Shown one piece after another: positions 16,903 to 26,488 of a stretch of 49,725 nucleotides of DNA. The position numbers and the translations under genes are program-made. How positions within the stretch are numbered: position 1 is the stretch's first letter; each line of letters opens with the position of its first letter. This DNA is from JAIDVZ01 sp964486285 (GTDB lineage: Bacteria > Verrucomicrobiota > Verrucomicrobiia > Opitutales > JAIRKQ01). Where the stretch lies: positions 1 through 49,725 of the forward strand of contig CAZALH010000006.1 of assembly GCA_964486285.1 (NCBI GenBank), read 5' to 3'. The notes below the pieces were generated by a model, which saw only the letters and a list, made by a program, of their open reading frames with translations, was not told the origin of the DNA and ran no database searches.

Positions 16903-19404
16903 TTAAATATCTAAATATAAAGCATTAAGTGCATTATCTTCAATAAATGCTCGCCTAATGGCAACATCTTCTCCCATCAACATAGAAAATGTAGCTTCTG
17001 CAGCTGCAGCATCAGCAATACTCACTTGAACAAGTTTACGTTTATCTTTATCCATTGTTGTTTCAGCAAGCTGCTTAGGATTCATCTCTCCTAGACCCTT
17101 ATATCGTTGAATACTTAATCCCCTTCTACCAAATTCACGAACCTGCGAAAGCATTTCTAAACCAGAATGCATCTCCAATTTAGACTCTGATTTCTCTTTC
17201 CCACTATTTCCTTCTATCAAAAAATAACGCGGTGAGACAGTCGTTTCAAATGTTGAAATATCAATACCTAACGACTCTAGTTTGATCAATATTTCACTTA
17301 ACTGAGGAGCTTCATATATTTCATGAAATGAAATTCTACGTTTAAATAACTGACCATCAATTGAAACATCATGAATCACAGAATCGTCTACAATGTTATT
17401 TTCTTTACAAAATTCTGCCCGAGAATCTTCGTCCATTAGAAACTCAAATTCTTCAACATTTCCAGTACGAATACGCACAATGTATTTCGGTAATTTTTTA
17501 CTATCATGATCATGTTGATCTAAGTACAGTGGTAATGAACAATTATGTCTCACCACACTTTGCCCCAACCTTTCCAATTTAGAAAAGTTTTTAACTATTT
17601 CAGATAATTGTTCTTTGCTAAACAGATATCCATCTTTTGCTCTTACCAATGACACATCTTCCGAGCCTAATTCTAATAGAATTTTATTAAGCTCATTATC
17701 ATTATCTATGTATATTTCTTTCTTTTTACGCTTTATTTTGTAAAGTGGTGGCTGCGCTATGTAAATATATCCTCTTTCAATAAGTTCACGCATCTGACGG
17801 AAGAAAAATGTCAGAAGTAATGTTTGAATGTGGGAACCATCAACGTCAGCATCTGTCATTATAATAATCTTGTGATATCGACATTTATCAGCATCAAATC
17901 CACCAATATCGTTAGAGTTTCCAATTCCAGTTCCACAAGCAGTAATTATCATACGGATTGCTTCACTATTTAACACCTTATCAATACGAGCTTTTTCTAC
18001 GTTGATTATTTTACCAAATAATGGCAAAATCGCTTGATACCTGCGATCTCTTCCTTGTTTAGCTGATCCTCCCGCCGAATCCCCCTCCACAATAAACAAT
18101 TCACATAAAGCAGGGTCTTTTTCTGAACAATCTGCTAGTTTCCCAGGTAACCCACCCGTCGTCATTGCACTTTTACGAACTGTTTCACGTGCCTTTCTCG
18201 CAGCCTCACGTGCACGTGCAGCATTAGTACATTTATCAACAATTTTGCGTGCAACTACAGGATTAGTTTCAAAAATATATTTTAAATTATCCCCTACAAT
18301 TTTTTGAACAATGCCATCAACCTCACCATTAGATAACTTAGTCTTAGTTTGACCTTCAAAACGCGGTTCAGGAACCTTAACAGAAATGACTGCTGTTAAC
18401 CCTTCTCGAACATCATCTCCTGTTAAAGCAGGATCTTTATCCCTTAGTAAGTTATTTGATCTAGCATAAGCATTAATTGCACGTGTAAGAGCTGTCCTAA
18501 ATCCGGACAAATGAGTACCTCCTTCTATGTTAAATATAGAATTAGCGTAAGCGTATATTTGTTCATTATATGAATCGTTATATTGCATAGCAATGTCCAC
18601 AACAACTTTTATCTCTGGTTTTGCAGGATCATTGGCAATTTCTCCATTAATAAAAAATATGTCATCATGAAGGACAGTTTTCCCTTTATTTAAAAAAGAT
18701 ACAAATTCTCGGATGCCATTATCAAATTTAAAAACTTCAGATTTATTTATATTTTCATCTGACAATTCTATCTGTACACCAGGATTTAAGAATGCTAATT
18801 CACGTAAACGTTTAGCTAAAATGTCATATTTAAATTCACGTGTTAATTGGAATATTTCAGGATCCGGCAAAAAGGTAATTTTTGTACCAGTTTTTTGACT
18901 ATCTCCTATTATTTTCATTTTCTCGACTGTTTTGCCACGAGAAAAAGACATGTAATAGACATGCCCTGCACGCCTAACTTCGACATCAAACTTCTCAGAA
19001 ACAGCATTAACACATTTAGCCCCCACACCATGCAAACCACCGGAAACTTGATAAGCCCCCTTCCCAAATTTTCCACCAGCGTGCAAATTTGTCATCACCA
19101 ACTCTAAAGCGGGAATTTTGTATTTTTCATGGATATCAACTGGTATACCTCTCCCATCATCTTCAACGGAACATGACCCATTAATATGTAAGCTAACCTT
19201 TATTACCTTGCAATATCCAGCTAAAGCTTCATCTATAGAATTATCTACTATTTCAAAAACACAATGATGTAACCCCCGTTCATTGGTATCACCAATATAC
19301 ATGTCAGGGCGTTTTCTAACACCTTCCAACCCTTCTAATTTTTGAATTTTCGATGCATCATAATCATCGTTGTTTCTTAAATTCATATTGCCAGATTCAC
19401 TCAT
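16903..19404 (-). CDS. gyrB: DNA gyrase subunit B
   Basis: ATPase subunit of DNA gyrase. The N-terminal GHKL ATPase shows RKRPDMYIGD, FEIVDNSIDEAL and the Gly-rich lid VSGGLHGVGAKCVNAVS. The TOPRIM domain begins LFIVEGDSAGGSAKQGRDR (about residue 440) with the metal-binding DADVDGSHI. The C-terminus QRYKGLGEMNPKQLAETTMD is typical. At 833 residues it is slightly longer than E. coli GyrB. ATG 19404 is used; ATG 19386 is in frame. The AGGAAGAGG sequence upstream is too distant to be the ribosome site of either. gyrB-gyrA adjacency is common in many phyla, including PVC bacteria. Confidence 0.97.
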   Translation of the reverse strand: MSESGNMNLRNNDDYDASKIQKLEGLEGVRKRPDMYIGDTNERGLHHCVFEIVDNSIDEALAGYCKVIKVSLHINGSCSVEDDGRGIPVDIHEKYKIPALELVMTNLHAGGKFGKGAYQVSGGLHGVGAKCVNAVSEKFDVEVRRAGHVYYMSFSRGKTVEKMKIIGDSQKTGTKITFLPDPEIFQLTREFKYDILAKRLRELAFLNPGVQIELSDENINKSEVFKFDNGIREFVSFLNKGKTVLHDDIFFINGEIANDPAKPEIKVVVDIAMQYNDSYNEQIYAYANSIFNIEGGTHLSGFRTALTRAINAYARSNNLLRDKDPALTGDDVREGLTAVISVKVPEPRFEGQTKTKLSNGEVDGIVQKIVGDNLKYIFETNPVVARKIVDKCTNAARAREAARKARETVRKSAMTTGGLPGKLADCSEKDPALCELFIVEGDSAGGSAKQGRDRRYQAILPLFGKIINVEKARIDKVLNSEAIRMIITACGTGIGNSNDIGGFDADKCRYHKIIIMTDADVDGSHIQTLLLTFFFRQMRELIERGYIYIAQPPLYKIKRKKKEIYIDNDNELNKILLELGSEDVSLVRAKDGYLFSKEQLSEIVKNFSKLERLGQSVVRHNCSLPLYLDQHDHDSKKLPKYIVRIRTGNVEEFEFLMDEDSRAEFCKENNIVDDSVIHDVSIDGQLFKRRISFHEIYEAPQLSEILIKLESLGIDISTFETTVSPRYFLIEGNSGKEKSESKLEMHSGLEMLSQVREFGRRGLSIQRYKGLGEMNPKQLAETTMDKDKRKLVQVSIADAAAAEATFSMLMGEDVAIRRAFIEDNALNALYLDI

Positions 19405-19512
19405 ATAAAATAAAACTTTAAACTAACCTCTTCCTGTCAAAGGCCCTAAAGTATTTATTGAAAAAATGCGAACAAAAAAGCAAAAAATGGGACACAATTT
19501 TTTTAAAAAAAA

Positions 19513-19542
19513 TATTCTCGCGTACTTTTGTATGCGAGAATA
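19513..19542 (-). terminator. intrinsic terminator after tig
   Basis: The hairpin TATTCTCGCGTA / TATGCGAGAATA (12 pairs including one G-U) has a 6-base loop. On the minus strand it is followed by a run of T (complement of the A-run at 19505-19512). It lies 21 bases past the trigger factor stop and separates tig from gyrB. Confidence 0.85.
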
Positions 19543-19563
19543 CTAAATAAATTTCCCACTATT

Positions 19564-20907
19564 CTATTTAGATTGATCTTTTTCAGAATCTATTTTTTCA
19601 TCAGAAATTTCTTTTGAATTGATTTTTAATATAAAATCCAAAACTTTTCCTCTCAGTGCACGCATTCTTAGATCGTTCAACAAATTACGATCCTTTTTTA
19701 AATCATTAACATAATTATTAATATTAATTCTTTTGAACATTGCATCCTGCCAAATCATCGCTTCAATATCTTTATTTTCAATTTCAATTTTCTCTTCTTC
19801 GGCAATCTTATCTAACATAAGTCCAGCCTTTCCACGTTGAATGGCCATTGGATTTAATCCTTCTGAAAGTTCATCTATATGAGATTCTAAATCTTTTATC
19901 GGAGCTCCATTACGGACCTGTGAATCAATAAACATCTGAACCAATATCTTGATTTCACGTTTCAGCACACTTTCTGGAACTTCAAATGCCGCTGAACTCG
20001 ACAAAAAATTTACTATCTCATCTCGTTGCTTAACAAGCCCTTGAGTACGCTTATTCCGTGAAAGATAAGTTTTCAAATTTCCCTTTAATTCATCGACATT
20101 ATTAACCTCGTATTGCTTTAAAAACTCTTCATTTATTTCTGGATCAACGCGCTCTCTAACTTCAAGTACTTCAAAAGTATACACTGCTTTTTTCCCAGCC
20201 AACACAGGGATATTAAAATCTTCAGGAAAAATTTCTTCTACTTTACCTGTATCTCCTTTTTTATGACCAATAATACCTTGAATAATGGATTGTACACCAC
20301 TAACGTCCTTGTTCCCTGCTTCTTCCCAAGTTCCTACTTGCTTTCCCCAGATTGTATGATTTGGAACAATAGTGGAAATTTCAGAACCATCCTCAAGGCA
20401 ACCATTGTAAGAAACTTTTACGTAATCCCCTGCTACAATTTCTCTATCAACAATATTATAAGTTGAATGACGTTTTTTTAGTTTTAAAAACTCACTCTCG
20501 ATTTCCTCGCCAGTAACATCGTCAGAAAATGGGCTCAAAGTAATATTTTTGTAATCTGGCAATTTTATATCTGGATTAACGTCGTAAATCAATTTACAAA
20601 CAATCCCCTCGTTTTTACTTTCGATCTCAAAATCTACTACTGTTAACAAGTTCAATTCCTGTTTAGTTTTATCAGCTTCTTCAAAAGCTCTGTTTAAAAG
20701 TACAGATTTTGTTCGAGATTCAATACTCGAACTAAATTTTGATAATACAATATTTTTTGGAGCTTTCCCTTTCCGAAAACCTGGAAGATTAACTTCAGAA
20801 CAGTATTCATTCAATACCTTCTCTTTTTCCAACGCAACTTCTTCGGTATTAAATTCATATAACACAAAAGAACGCGTACTGTTTATTGTTTCTATCTCTC
20901 TTTTCAC
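19564..20907 (-). CDS. tig: trigger factor, ribosome-bound chaperone
   Basis: Folding chaperone that docks at the ribosomal exit tunnel and binds nascent chains. The ribosome-binding signature is LPGFRKGKAPKNIV (about residues 40-55). An FKBP-type prolyl isomerase domain spans about 160-250 (GDYVKVSYNGCLEDGSE ... VYTFEVLEVRE). A helical C-terminal substrate cradle follows to residue 447, ending in a Lys/Glu/Asp-rich tail. The start is GTG at 20907 and no ribosome site is evident. It is followed by a strong terminator, so it is probably monocistronic. clpX lies elsewhere in the window rather than adjacent, unlike the common tig-clpP-clpX order. Confidence 0.95.
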   Translation of the reverse strand: MKREIETINSTRSFVLYEFNTEEVALEKEKVLNEYCSEVNLPGFRKGKAPKNIVLSKFSSSIESRTKSVLLNRAFEEADKTKQELNLLTVVDFEIESKNEGIVCKLIYDVNPDIKLPDYKNITLSPFSDDVTGEEIESEFLKLKKRHSTYNIVDREIVAGDYVKVSYNGCLEDGSEISTIVPNHTIWGKQVGTWEEAGNKDVSGVQSIIQGIIGHKKGDTGKVEEIFPEDFNIPVLAGKKAVYTFEVLEVRERVDPEINEEFLKQYEVNNVDELKGNLKTYLSRNKRTQGLVKQRDEIVNFLSSSAAFEVPESVLKREIKILVQMFIDSQVRNGAPIKDLESHIDELSEGLNPMAIQRGKAGLMLDKIAEEEKIEIENKDIEAMIWQDAMFKRININNYVNDLKKDRNLLNDLRMRALRGKVLDFILKINSKEISDEKIDSEKDQSK

Positions 20908-20992
20908 AAAAAAATTTAGTAAATGTTAAATGATTAAAAGAATTTTTATAAAATCTTTAAAAAAACACAAATTATCGGTCAATCAATTTATG

Positions 20993-21823
20993 CTAAAAAT
21001 TATAACAAACTTTCCATATGGCGGAATGTTCACTAAGTTTATCATCTGTAAATAGTTGGTAGCTAATATCGATGTTCCATTTCGAAAAAATATTAGCTGC
21101 AGTTCCTAAATTCATTTTAAAACCATCTTTTTTTCTAAAATTGGAATGAACAATCGATTCAGTATTATTTACAGTATATTTCACAGCAGGATTTGAATCA
21201 TCTAATATATGCGAATATAACAGTTTAGAATATATCCAACATTTATGTGACAAAATATTAAAATCACGCTCTAAAAAAGTACCTATGCCAATACTTAAAA
21301 CTTTAGAATTGTTTGCAGCATAATGGCGACAATTATTAATATATCTCTCAGTAAAGGCTCGCTCATGAGTGTATTCATATGATAATTCAGCAACTGGAGA
21401 TATCTTTATCCACTTAAACTTAAGTGGCACATAACGTGCTTCAATTACAGAATCAACTGAATGTCCATGATAACGAGCATAAGCCCTATCTCCACCGTCT
21501 ACACGATCATACTTGTAAGTATCGTAAGTATACGCTAACTGTACACCTAGTACAATTTTATTAAATTTCAATTCTGTCCACAAACCTGTAATACTTTCTG
21601 TTTTTCTACGATTGTACCTTAAATCTTTTGAAATATTTTTATCATAAATTTTATCATGAATAAAGCGAACTCCACCTATTGAACCAAATCCATAGCGCGT
21701 ATTCTTTTCTTCTACACGTTTACCAAGCGTAATAAAATTATTATCTATAATGTCGTCCGCCTTCAATATACCAAAACCAAAAGACAACATCAATAATGCT
21801 AATGCTATAGTATAGCGTCCCAT
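20993..21823 (-). CDS. predicted outer-membrane beta-barrel protein
   Basis: Not assigned to a named family. It has a clear signal peptide (MGRYTIALALLMLSFGFGIL, cleavage probably after LKA, about residue 22). A mature chain of about 250 residues follows, with alternating aromatic and polar residues and ends with aromatic WKVCYNF. A C-terminal Phe is the signal recognised by the BAM machinery. Short strands such as IVLGVQLAYTYDTYKYD and WNIDISYQLF look like antiparallel barrel strands. It resembles the translocator barrel of autotransporters or small OmpW/Omp25-type barrels. A strong hairpin sits just upstream of its start. It lies downstream of gapA on the same strand but is unrelated in function. 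Confidence 0.75.
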   Translation of the reverse strand: MGRYTIALALLMLSFGFGILKADDIIDNNFITLGKRVEEKNTRYGFGSIGGVRFIHDKIYDKNISKDLRYNRRKTESITGLWTELKFNKIVLGVQLAYTYDTYKYDRVDGGDRAYARYHGHSVDSVIEARYVPLKFKWIKISPVAELSYEYTHERAFTERYINNCRHYAANNSKVLSIGIGTFLERDFNILSHKCWIYSKLLYSHILDDSNPAVKYTVNNTESIVHSNFRKKDGFKMNLGTAANIFSKWNIDISYQLFTDDKLSEHSAIWKVCYNF

Positions 21824-21831
21824 AACAACTA

Positions 21832-21852
21832 ACTAGCGCTTCTCGCGCTAGT
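21832..21852 (-). promoter_or_regulatory. GC-rich hairpin between gapA and the outer-membrane barrel gene
   Basis: A perfect 8-pair stem, ACTAGCGC / GCGCTAGT, with a 5-base loop. It lies about 30 bases after the gapA stop and about 9 bases before the ATG of the barrel gene, where the ribosome binding site would be. It lacks a following U-tract. It could be a weak terminator or attenuator for gapA, or a structure that controls translation of the barrel gene. Coordinates may be off by one. Confidence 0.5.
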
Positions 21853-21883
21853 AGTCAATTGTAAATAACTTGTTTAAACAAAA

Positions 21884-22909
21884 TTAACAAAATTTCGCTA
21901 ATTTTTCAATTAATTGTACACAGCGGCAACTGTATCCCCACTCATTATCATACCAACTAACGAGCTTAAAAAATTGATCATTAAGTGCGATACCAGCACC
22001 GACATCAAATATTGAAGATGCACTTTCGTGAACAAAATCACTAGAAACTACCTCATCTTCTGTATATTTCAAAATACCTTTCAAATAGCCATTAGCTGCC
22101 TCTTTCATTTTGTTACAAATTTCCTCGTATGAAGTTTTCTTTTCTGTACGCACAGTAAGATCTACAACAGATACTGTTGGAGTTGGCACACGGAACGACA
22201 TACCTGTCAATTTTCCTTTCACTGCTGGCAACACTAATCCCACTGCTTTAGCTGCACCAGTTGTAGAAGGGATAATATTCGTTGCTGCACTACGTCCGCC
22301 CTTCCAATCTTTAACAGATGGGCCATCTACCGTTTTCTGTGTAGCAGTATAACTGTGTATTGTAGTCATCAACCCTTCAATTATACCAAAATTATCGAGA
22401 ACAACTTTTGTTATGGGAGCTAAACAATTAGTAGTACATGATGCATTAGATACGATATTATCTGTACTTGTTAAAGTATCATCATTCACGCCGATAACCA
22501 CTGTTTTTACACGTTCTCCTTTCCCTGGTGCTGAAATTATAACTTTCTTAGCACCCGCTTGTAAATGTCCCTCAGCTTTTTCATCTTGCGTAAATAGCCC
22601 TGTTGATTCCACTACGATATCAACACCAAGGTCTTTCCACGGTAATGCTGCCGGACCATCTTTTATTGCCAAACAGCGAATACGGTGACCATTAACTACT
22701 AAAGTTTCTGCGCCGTCAGCATAAACTTCACCATTAAATTTACCTTGCGTAGAATCATATTTTACTAAATAAGCCAAATTATCTGCTGGTACAAGGTCAT
22801 TTACTGCTACAACTTCTATGCCGTTACCAAGTTTACCACTATCAACAATAGCACGAAATACTAGACGACCAATTCTTCCAAAACCATTTATTCCTACTCT
22901 TACAGTCAT
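21884..22909 (-). CDS. gapA: glyceraldehyde-3-phosphate dehydrogenase, type I
   Basis: NAD(P)-dependent glycolytic or gluconeogenic enzyme converting glyceraldehyde 3-phosphate to 1,3-bisphosphoglycerate. The Rossmann start VRVGINGFGRIGRLVFRA is followed by the catalytic Cys in SNASCTTNCLAP (about residue 155). The catalytic His lies in TTIHSYTATQ, with the phosphate-binding PSTTGAAKAVG and the C-terminal WYDNEWGYS. Its 341 residues are normal. No pgk or tpi adjoins it. It is divergent from the transporter gene at 23032. The presence of gap shows that at least lower glycolysis is retained. Confidence 0.97.
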   Translation of the reverse strand: MTVRVGINGFGRIGRLVFRAIVDSGKLGNGIEVVAVNDLVPADNLAYLVKYDSTQGKFNGEVYADGAETLVVNGHRIRCLAIKDGPAALPWKDLGVDIVVESTGLFTQDEKAEGHLQAGAKKVIISAPGKGERVKTVVIGVNDDTLTSTDNIVSNASCTTNCLAPITKVVLDNFGIIEGLMTTIHSYTATQKTVDGPSVKDWKGGRSAATNIIPSTTGAAKAVGLVLPAVKGKLTGMSFRVPTPTVSVVDLTVRTEKKTSYEEICNKMKEAANGYLKGILKYTEDEVVSSDFVHESASSIFDVGAGIALNDQFFKLVSWYDNEWGYSCRCVQLIEKLAKFC

Positions 22910-23009
22910 TTTTTACCTTTTTAAAACTATTGTAAATTGAAGCAAATAGTATTATTTTTCTCAAGTAAAATCGTTCTTTTTGAAAAAATTTAAGTTGTAT
23001 ATATAAAAA

Positions 23010-23035
23010 CCATGTATTACTTTTACAATACATGG
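23010..23035 (+). promoter_or_regulatory. inverted repeat covering the start codon of the transporter gene
   Basis: CCATGTATT (23010-23018) and AATACATGG (23027-23035) form a perfect 9-pair inverted repeat with an 8-base spacer. The ATG of the gene starting at 23032 lies inside the right arm. It could be an operator or an mRNA hairpin that hides the start codon. No function is demonstrated. Confidence 0.45.
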
Positions 23036-24381
23036 ATTTATTATTTAACATACTATCCAATACAACATTCTTAAGTATAATCATTGTCACTTTGCTAAGT
23101 TTAATAGGGTTAAGCGTTCCTCTTGCCCTTATACTTGGTACATTTATCGCTGGAATTAGCAGTGGAATGTCATTATCACAAACTCTTATTGCATTTTTTG
23201 CAGGAACCACTAATGGGGTAACAATTGCACTAAACTATGGATTTTTGGGCATATTTGCTGCTGGACTAAATGCAATTGAATTACCGAAACAATTAATGTA
23301 TTTAACCATACAAAAACAAAATAGTGCTAAATTCAGCCCATCAAAAAAAGTAAATATATCAATGTTATTTTTATTAATCTGTGGAATTTGTTCCCAAACG
23401 ATAATACCAATACATATTGCTTTTATCCCTGTTATTGTTCCAGTATTTTTACAGACATTTAATCAAGTTAAATTAGATAGAAGAATAATTGCATGTATAC
23501 TAACCTTCGGTTTAGTAGCTACATACGGATTTTTACCGTTCGGATTTGGAGAAATTTTTTTGAAAGAAATTGTAATAGGGAACTTATATGCAAACAACGT
23601 TTATATTCCTTCTAATGCATTAAATATTATGAAACTAACTGCTATTCCTATTATTGGAATGTTTCTTGGGTTAATTGTAGCTATAAAATATTCTTATAGA
23701 AAACCTAGAGAATACAATCAACAAGAACCAACATTATTCAACCAGAAAAATACTGCTACTTCACGAAAAAATATTTTCGTCGGAATATTGGCGATAGTTA
23801 TAATGATAGTCACTCAAATAGCATTTAAGAGCATGATGATCGGAGCATTATGTGGAACTCTAACATTGATAGGTTGTGGGGCAATAAAAATAAAATCAAC
23901 AGAACATATTGTATCAAGTGGATTTGGTATGATGGCAACAATTGGTATGATAATGATTATCGCTGCTGGATATGCCAATGTACTTTCCACCACTGGATCG
24001 ATAAATGATTTAGTAAATTTATTGGTGAATTTAACATCAAGTAACACTCATCTTACGATACTACTAATGTTATTTGTTGGTCTAATAATAACCATTGGTA
24101 TTGGATCATCATTTTCAACAGTACCAATATTAGCTGCAATTTTCATACCAATTTGTAAAAAAATGGGAATGTCAAATGAAGGAACCTTTATCATTTTAAC
24201 AGTTTCTGGCATGTTAGGTGATGCTGGATCAGCCGCTTCAGATTCCACACTTGGCCCAACTGCCGGCTTAAATATCGATAATCAACATGATCACTTTAAA
24301 GATTCGGTCATACCAACCTTTTTGCATTTTAATATTCCACTTTTAATATTTGGATATTTAGCTGCAATGCTCTTTTTTTAA
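23032..24381 (+). CDS. YuiF-like transporter (NhaC/ion-transporter superfamily, possible histidine permease)
   Basis: Inner-membrane transporter of 449 residues with about 10-12 hydrophobic segments. The C-terminal motif GMLGDAGSAASDSTLGPTAG, then LNIDNQHDHFKD and PTFLHFNIPLL, is diagnostic of the YuiF/HI1107-type family. That family was annotated as Na+/H+ antiporter family and in Bacillus has been linked to histidine uptake. The early part also fits (GLSVPLALILGTFIAGI). The charged loop at about 220-245 separates two halves. The ATG at 23032 sits within an inverted repeat. Its end overlaps the convergent OmpA-like gene by 4 bases. In a reduced genome an amino-acid importer for host-derived substrate would make sense, but the substrate is inferred. 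Confidence 0.8.
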   Translation: MDLLFNILSNTTFLSIIIVTLLSLIGLSVPLALILGTFIAGISSGMSLSQTLIAFFAGTTNGVTIALNYGFLGIFAAGLNAIELPKQLMYLTIQKQNSAKFSPSKKVNISMLFLLICGICSQTIIPIHIAFIPVIVPVFLQTFNQVKLDRRIIACILTFGLVATYGFLPFGFGEIFLKEIVIGNLYANNVYIPSNALNIMKLTAIPIIGMFLGLIVAIKYSYRKPREYNQQEPTLFNQKNTATSRKNIFVGILAIVIMIVTQIAFKSMMIGALCGTLTLIGCGAIKIKSTEHIVSSGFGMMATIGMIMIIAAGYANVLSTTGSINDLVNLLVNLTSSNTHLTILLMLFVGLIITIGIGSSFSTVPILAAIFIPICKKMGMSNEGTFIILTVSGMLGDAGSAASDSTLGPTAGLNIDNQHDHFKDSVIPTFLHFNIPLLIFGYLAAMLFF

Positions 24382-24899
24382 TTTTGAACATGTTCTAATA
24401 AAACAATATCCACTCGACGGTCTACCATTGTACAATTTTTATCTGTACTCTTTTCTTTAGCTTGTTCAGAACCAACAGATGCAACGGTAATTCGACTTTC
24501 ATCTATTCCAGCTTCAATAAGCTTTTCTTTTATACATTCCGCACGCTTCAGCCCTAAATTATTATTATAATCATGAGATCCGAAGTGATCACAATGACCA
24601 ACAATTAAAACCTGAAATTCTAAATTTTTTTTAAAAAAACTAGCAGCTGATTCTACACGATTAACATATTTGATATTTGGTACAACTTTATCAAAATCAA
24701 AAAATATTGCAGCGACTATATCAGACTTAGAATAAGTATACACTGTTGACATAGGATCTATACCAACTGCCTCTATCGATCTAGGTATATAAAATGCATC
24801 TTCTTCATCAATTGTGACAGCTGAATCAGGCTTATGAGTATGAAATGTCGAACAACCAGTCAAAACAAATAATAATAAGGCAAACCAAGACTTACTCAT
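24378..24899 (-). CDS. OmpA/Pal-family peptidoglycan-associated lipoprotein
   Basis: A lipoprotein of 173 residues. The N-terminal signal MSKSWFALLLFVLTGC carries the lipobox LTGC, predicting lipidation at Cys16. The C-terminal half (about 65-170) is an OmpA-like peptidoglycan-binding domain: AIFFDFDK, LIVGHCDHFGSHDYNNNLGL, KRAECIKEKLIEAGI, VDRRVDI. It would tether the outer membrane to peptidoglycan, like Pal. In the family motif GHTDxxGs.xYN the Thr is Cys here. It is convergent with the transporter gene (4-base overlap) and 38 bases after the CCA nucleotidyltransferase gene, possibly in one unit. ExbB/ExbD homologues lie some 11 kb away, with no TolA or TolB visible. Confidence 0.85.
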   Translation of the reverse strand: MSKSWFALLLFVLTGCSTFHTHKPDSAVTIDEEDAFYIPRSIEAVGIDPMSTVYTYSKSDIVAAIFFDFDKVVPNIKYVNRVESAASFFKKNLEFQVLIVGHCDHFGSHDYNNNLGLKRAECIKEKLIEAGIDESRITVASVGSEQAKEKSTDKNCTMVDRRVDIVLLEHVQN

Positions 24900-24937
24900 A
24901 TAGCGCTTATGATCTTAAAAAGAGTTATAAAGGTCAA

Positions 24938-26398
24938 TTAAAAATTTTTACTTCCACTAACAAGCAAAGACTTAACAAAATCCATCCCTTCATCGTAACT
25001 ATAAAATATCATATTTAATTGTGCTTCAAAGGTTGCTTTTAAAATTTTACTAAAAGCATCTGACGGAATTAAACCCAATTTTATAAGATCGCGTCCCTTT
25101 ATAATCGGTTCTGGCATTTTATCCAAAATTCCAAGTTGTCTAGCCATAGATTTTGCTAAATTAAGCGATTTTAACTCATATTCCGGTGCATTGCAATCCC
25201 CCCAAACACCTCCACGCCCATGATGATCATATATACAAACTCTTATCAACCTATCTAAACGGCCAACTTTAGCGGATAATTTTAGCAACGATATTTTACG
25301 AGATTTTTCGTCTAATTTATCAAAATGATCATCTCGAATTGCCATATGATGTTGTACCAATAATTTCACTTCTTGAATCAATTTTTTAGGAGCCTTCATC
25401 TTACTTAAGAAACTATCAATAAATGGAACAGCAGCAACATCATGTCCAAAATGATGAATGCCATTACCGTCTCTTGTAGTCGTCACTGGTTTCCCAAAAT
25501 CATGACACAATGTAGCAAAACCAACAGTAAGATCTTCGCTTGGAATACCTAATCTGTCATTAGCAAACAAATCAATAGCTAAGCAAGTATGAGTAAAAAC
25601 ATTACCTTCTGGATGGTGTCGATGGTCTTGGTCGCAATATGTAAGTGCATCAATCTCCGGGAAAAATTTAATCCATCCACATTTTTTCAGAAACTGTAAC
25701 CCTAATGAGGGTTTTGTCCCAAGTAGCATTAATTTTTTCCATTCTAAAAATATTCTTTCTGCTGAAATATTACACAAACTTAAAGAAGAGGAGAGTTCTA
25801 TAAGGTCCCTCGTTGGAATGAGTTCAAACCTACTAATGAACTGCATAGCACGCAATACCCTTAATGGATCTTCAGAAAATTTTTCCCCAATATTTTTTAA
25901 AATTTTATTTCGCAAGTCTAAAATTCCACCATACGGATCGCACAATTCATGACGTTTTACATCAAAATATATTGCATTTATCGTAAAGTCCCTACGATTG
26001 GCAGCTTCTTCAATGTTACAATTTAAAGGCAAAAATTGCACATCAAAATCATTATGATTATCACCAATTTTAACCTCACTTCGTGGTATAGAAATATCAA
26101 CATTGCTGCCTTTAACTTTGAAAACTCCAAACTCAGAATTCTTACGAAGAAAACATTTTTGAGGCAGTATTTCAAATGTCGGTGATAGAATACTTATAAT
26201 TTGTTCGGGGTGAACACCAAAAACTTCAATATCAAAATCGAAAACTTTTTTTCCAAGCAAAGCATCGCGCACACACCCACCAACTAAATAAGGACGTGCA
26301 CCATTTTTCGTTAAAATAGAACAGATTTCTTGAACTACTTTATAAAGAGTTTTATCTACCAATTTTGTGTAGTCGAGCAGCTGAAAATTCACATTCAT
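24938..26398 (-). CDS. cca: tRNA nucleotidyltransferase (CCA-adding/PolyA polymerase family, HD domain)
   Basis: Class II nucleotidyltransferase that adds or repairs the 3' CCA of tRNAs, or a poly(A)-polymerase relative. The head shows YLVGGCVRDALLG and the catalytic DFDIEVFG (DxD), then NRRDFTINAIYFD, DPYGGILDLRNK, EDPLRVLRAMQFISRF and SAERIFLEW. A C-terminal HD phosphohydrolase domain follows (VFTHTCLAID, ATLCHDFGKP, HFGHD, LVQHHM). Its 486 residues match HD-containing bacterial CCA enzymes. Both tRNA genes in this window already encode CCA, so repair is the likely main role. It is probably transcribed together with the downstream lipoprotein gene. Confidence 0.88.
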   Translation of the reverse strand: MNVNFQLLDYTKLVDKTLYKVVQEICSILTKNGARPYLVGGCVRDALLGKKVFDFDIEVFGVHPEQIISILSPTFEILPQKCFLRKNSEFGVFKVKGSNVDISIPRSEVKIGDNHNDFDVQFLPLNCNIEEAANRRDFTINAIYFDVKRHELCDPYGGILDLRNKILKNIGEKFSEDPLRVLRAMQFISRFELIPTRDLIELSSSLSLCNISAERIFLEWKKLMLLGTKPSLGLQFLKKCGWIKFFPEIDALTYCDQDHRHHPEGNVFTHTCLAIDLFANDRLGIPSEDLTVGFATLCHDFGKPVTTTRDGNGIHHFGHDVAAVPFIDSFLSKMKAPKKLIQEVKLLVQHHMAIRDDHFDKLDEKSRKISLLKLSAKVGRLDRLIRVCIYDHHGRGGVWGDCNAPEYELKSLNLAKSMARQLGILDKMPEPIIKGRDLIKLGLIPSDAFSKILKATFEAQLNMIFYSYDEGMDFVKSLLVSGSKNF

Positions 26399-26488
26399 TT
26401 ATAGAAAATTTGAAAAATTTCCTTATTTAAGGCAAGTTTTAGAAAAAAGAACATATTTTAATAATATATGTAATATACATAAAAAAAC

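Noticed and set aside
14464..19404. Plus-strand open frames inside gyrA and gyrB
   Set aside because: Short frames opposite highly conserved coding sequence with no ribosome sites; they are shadows of the real genes.
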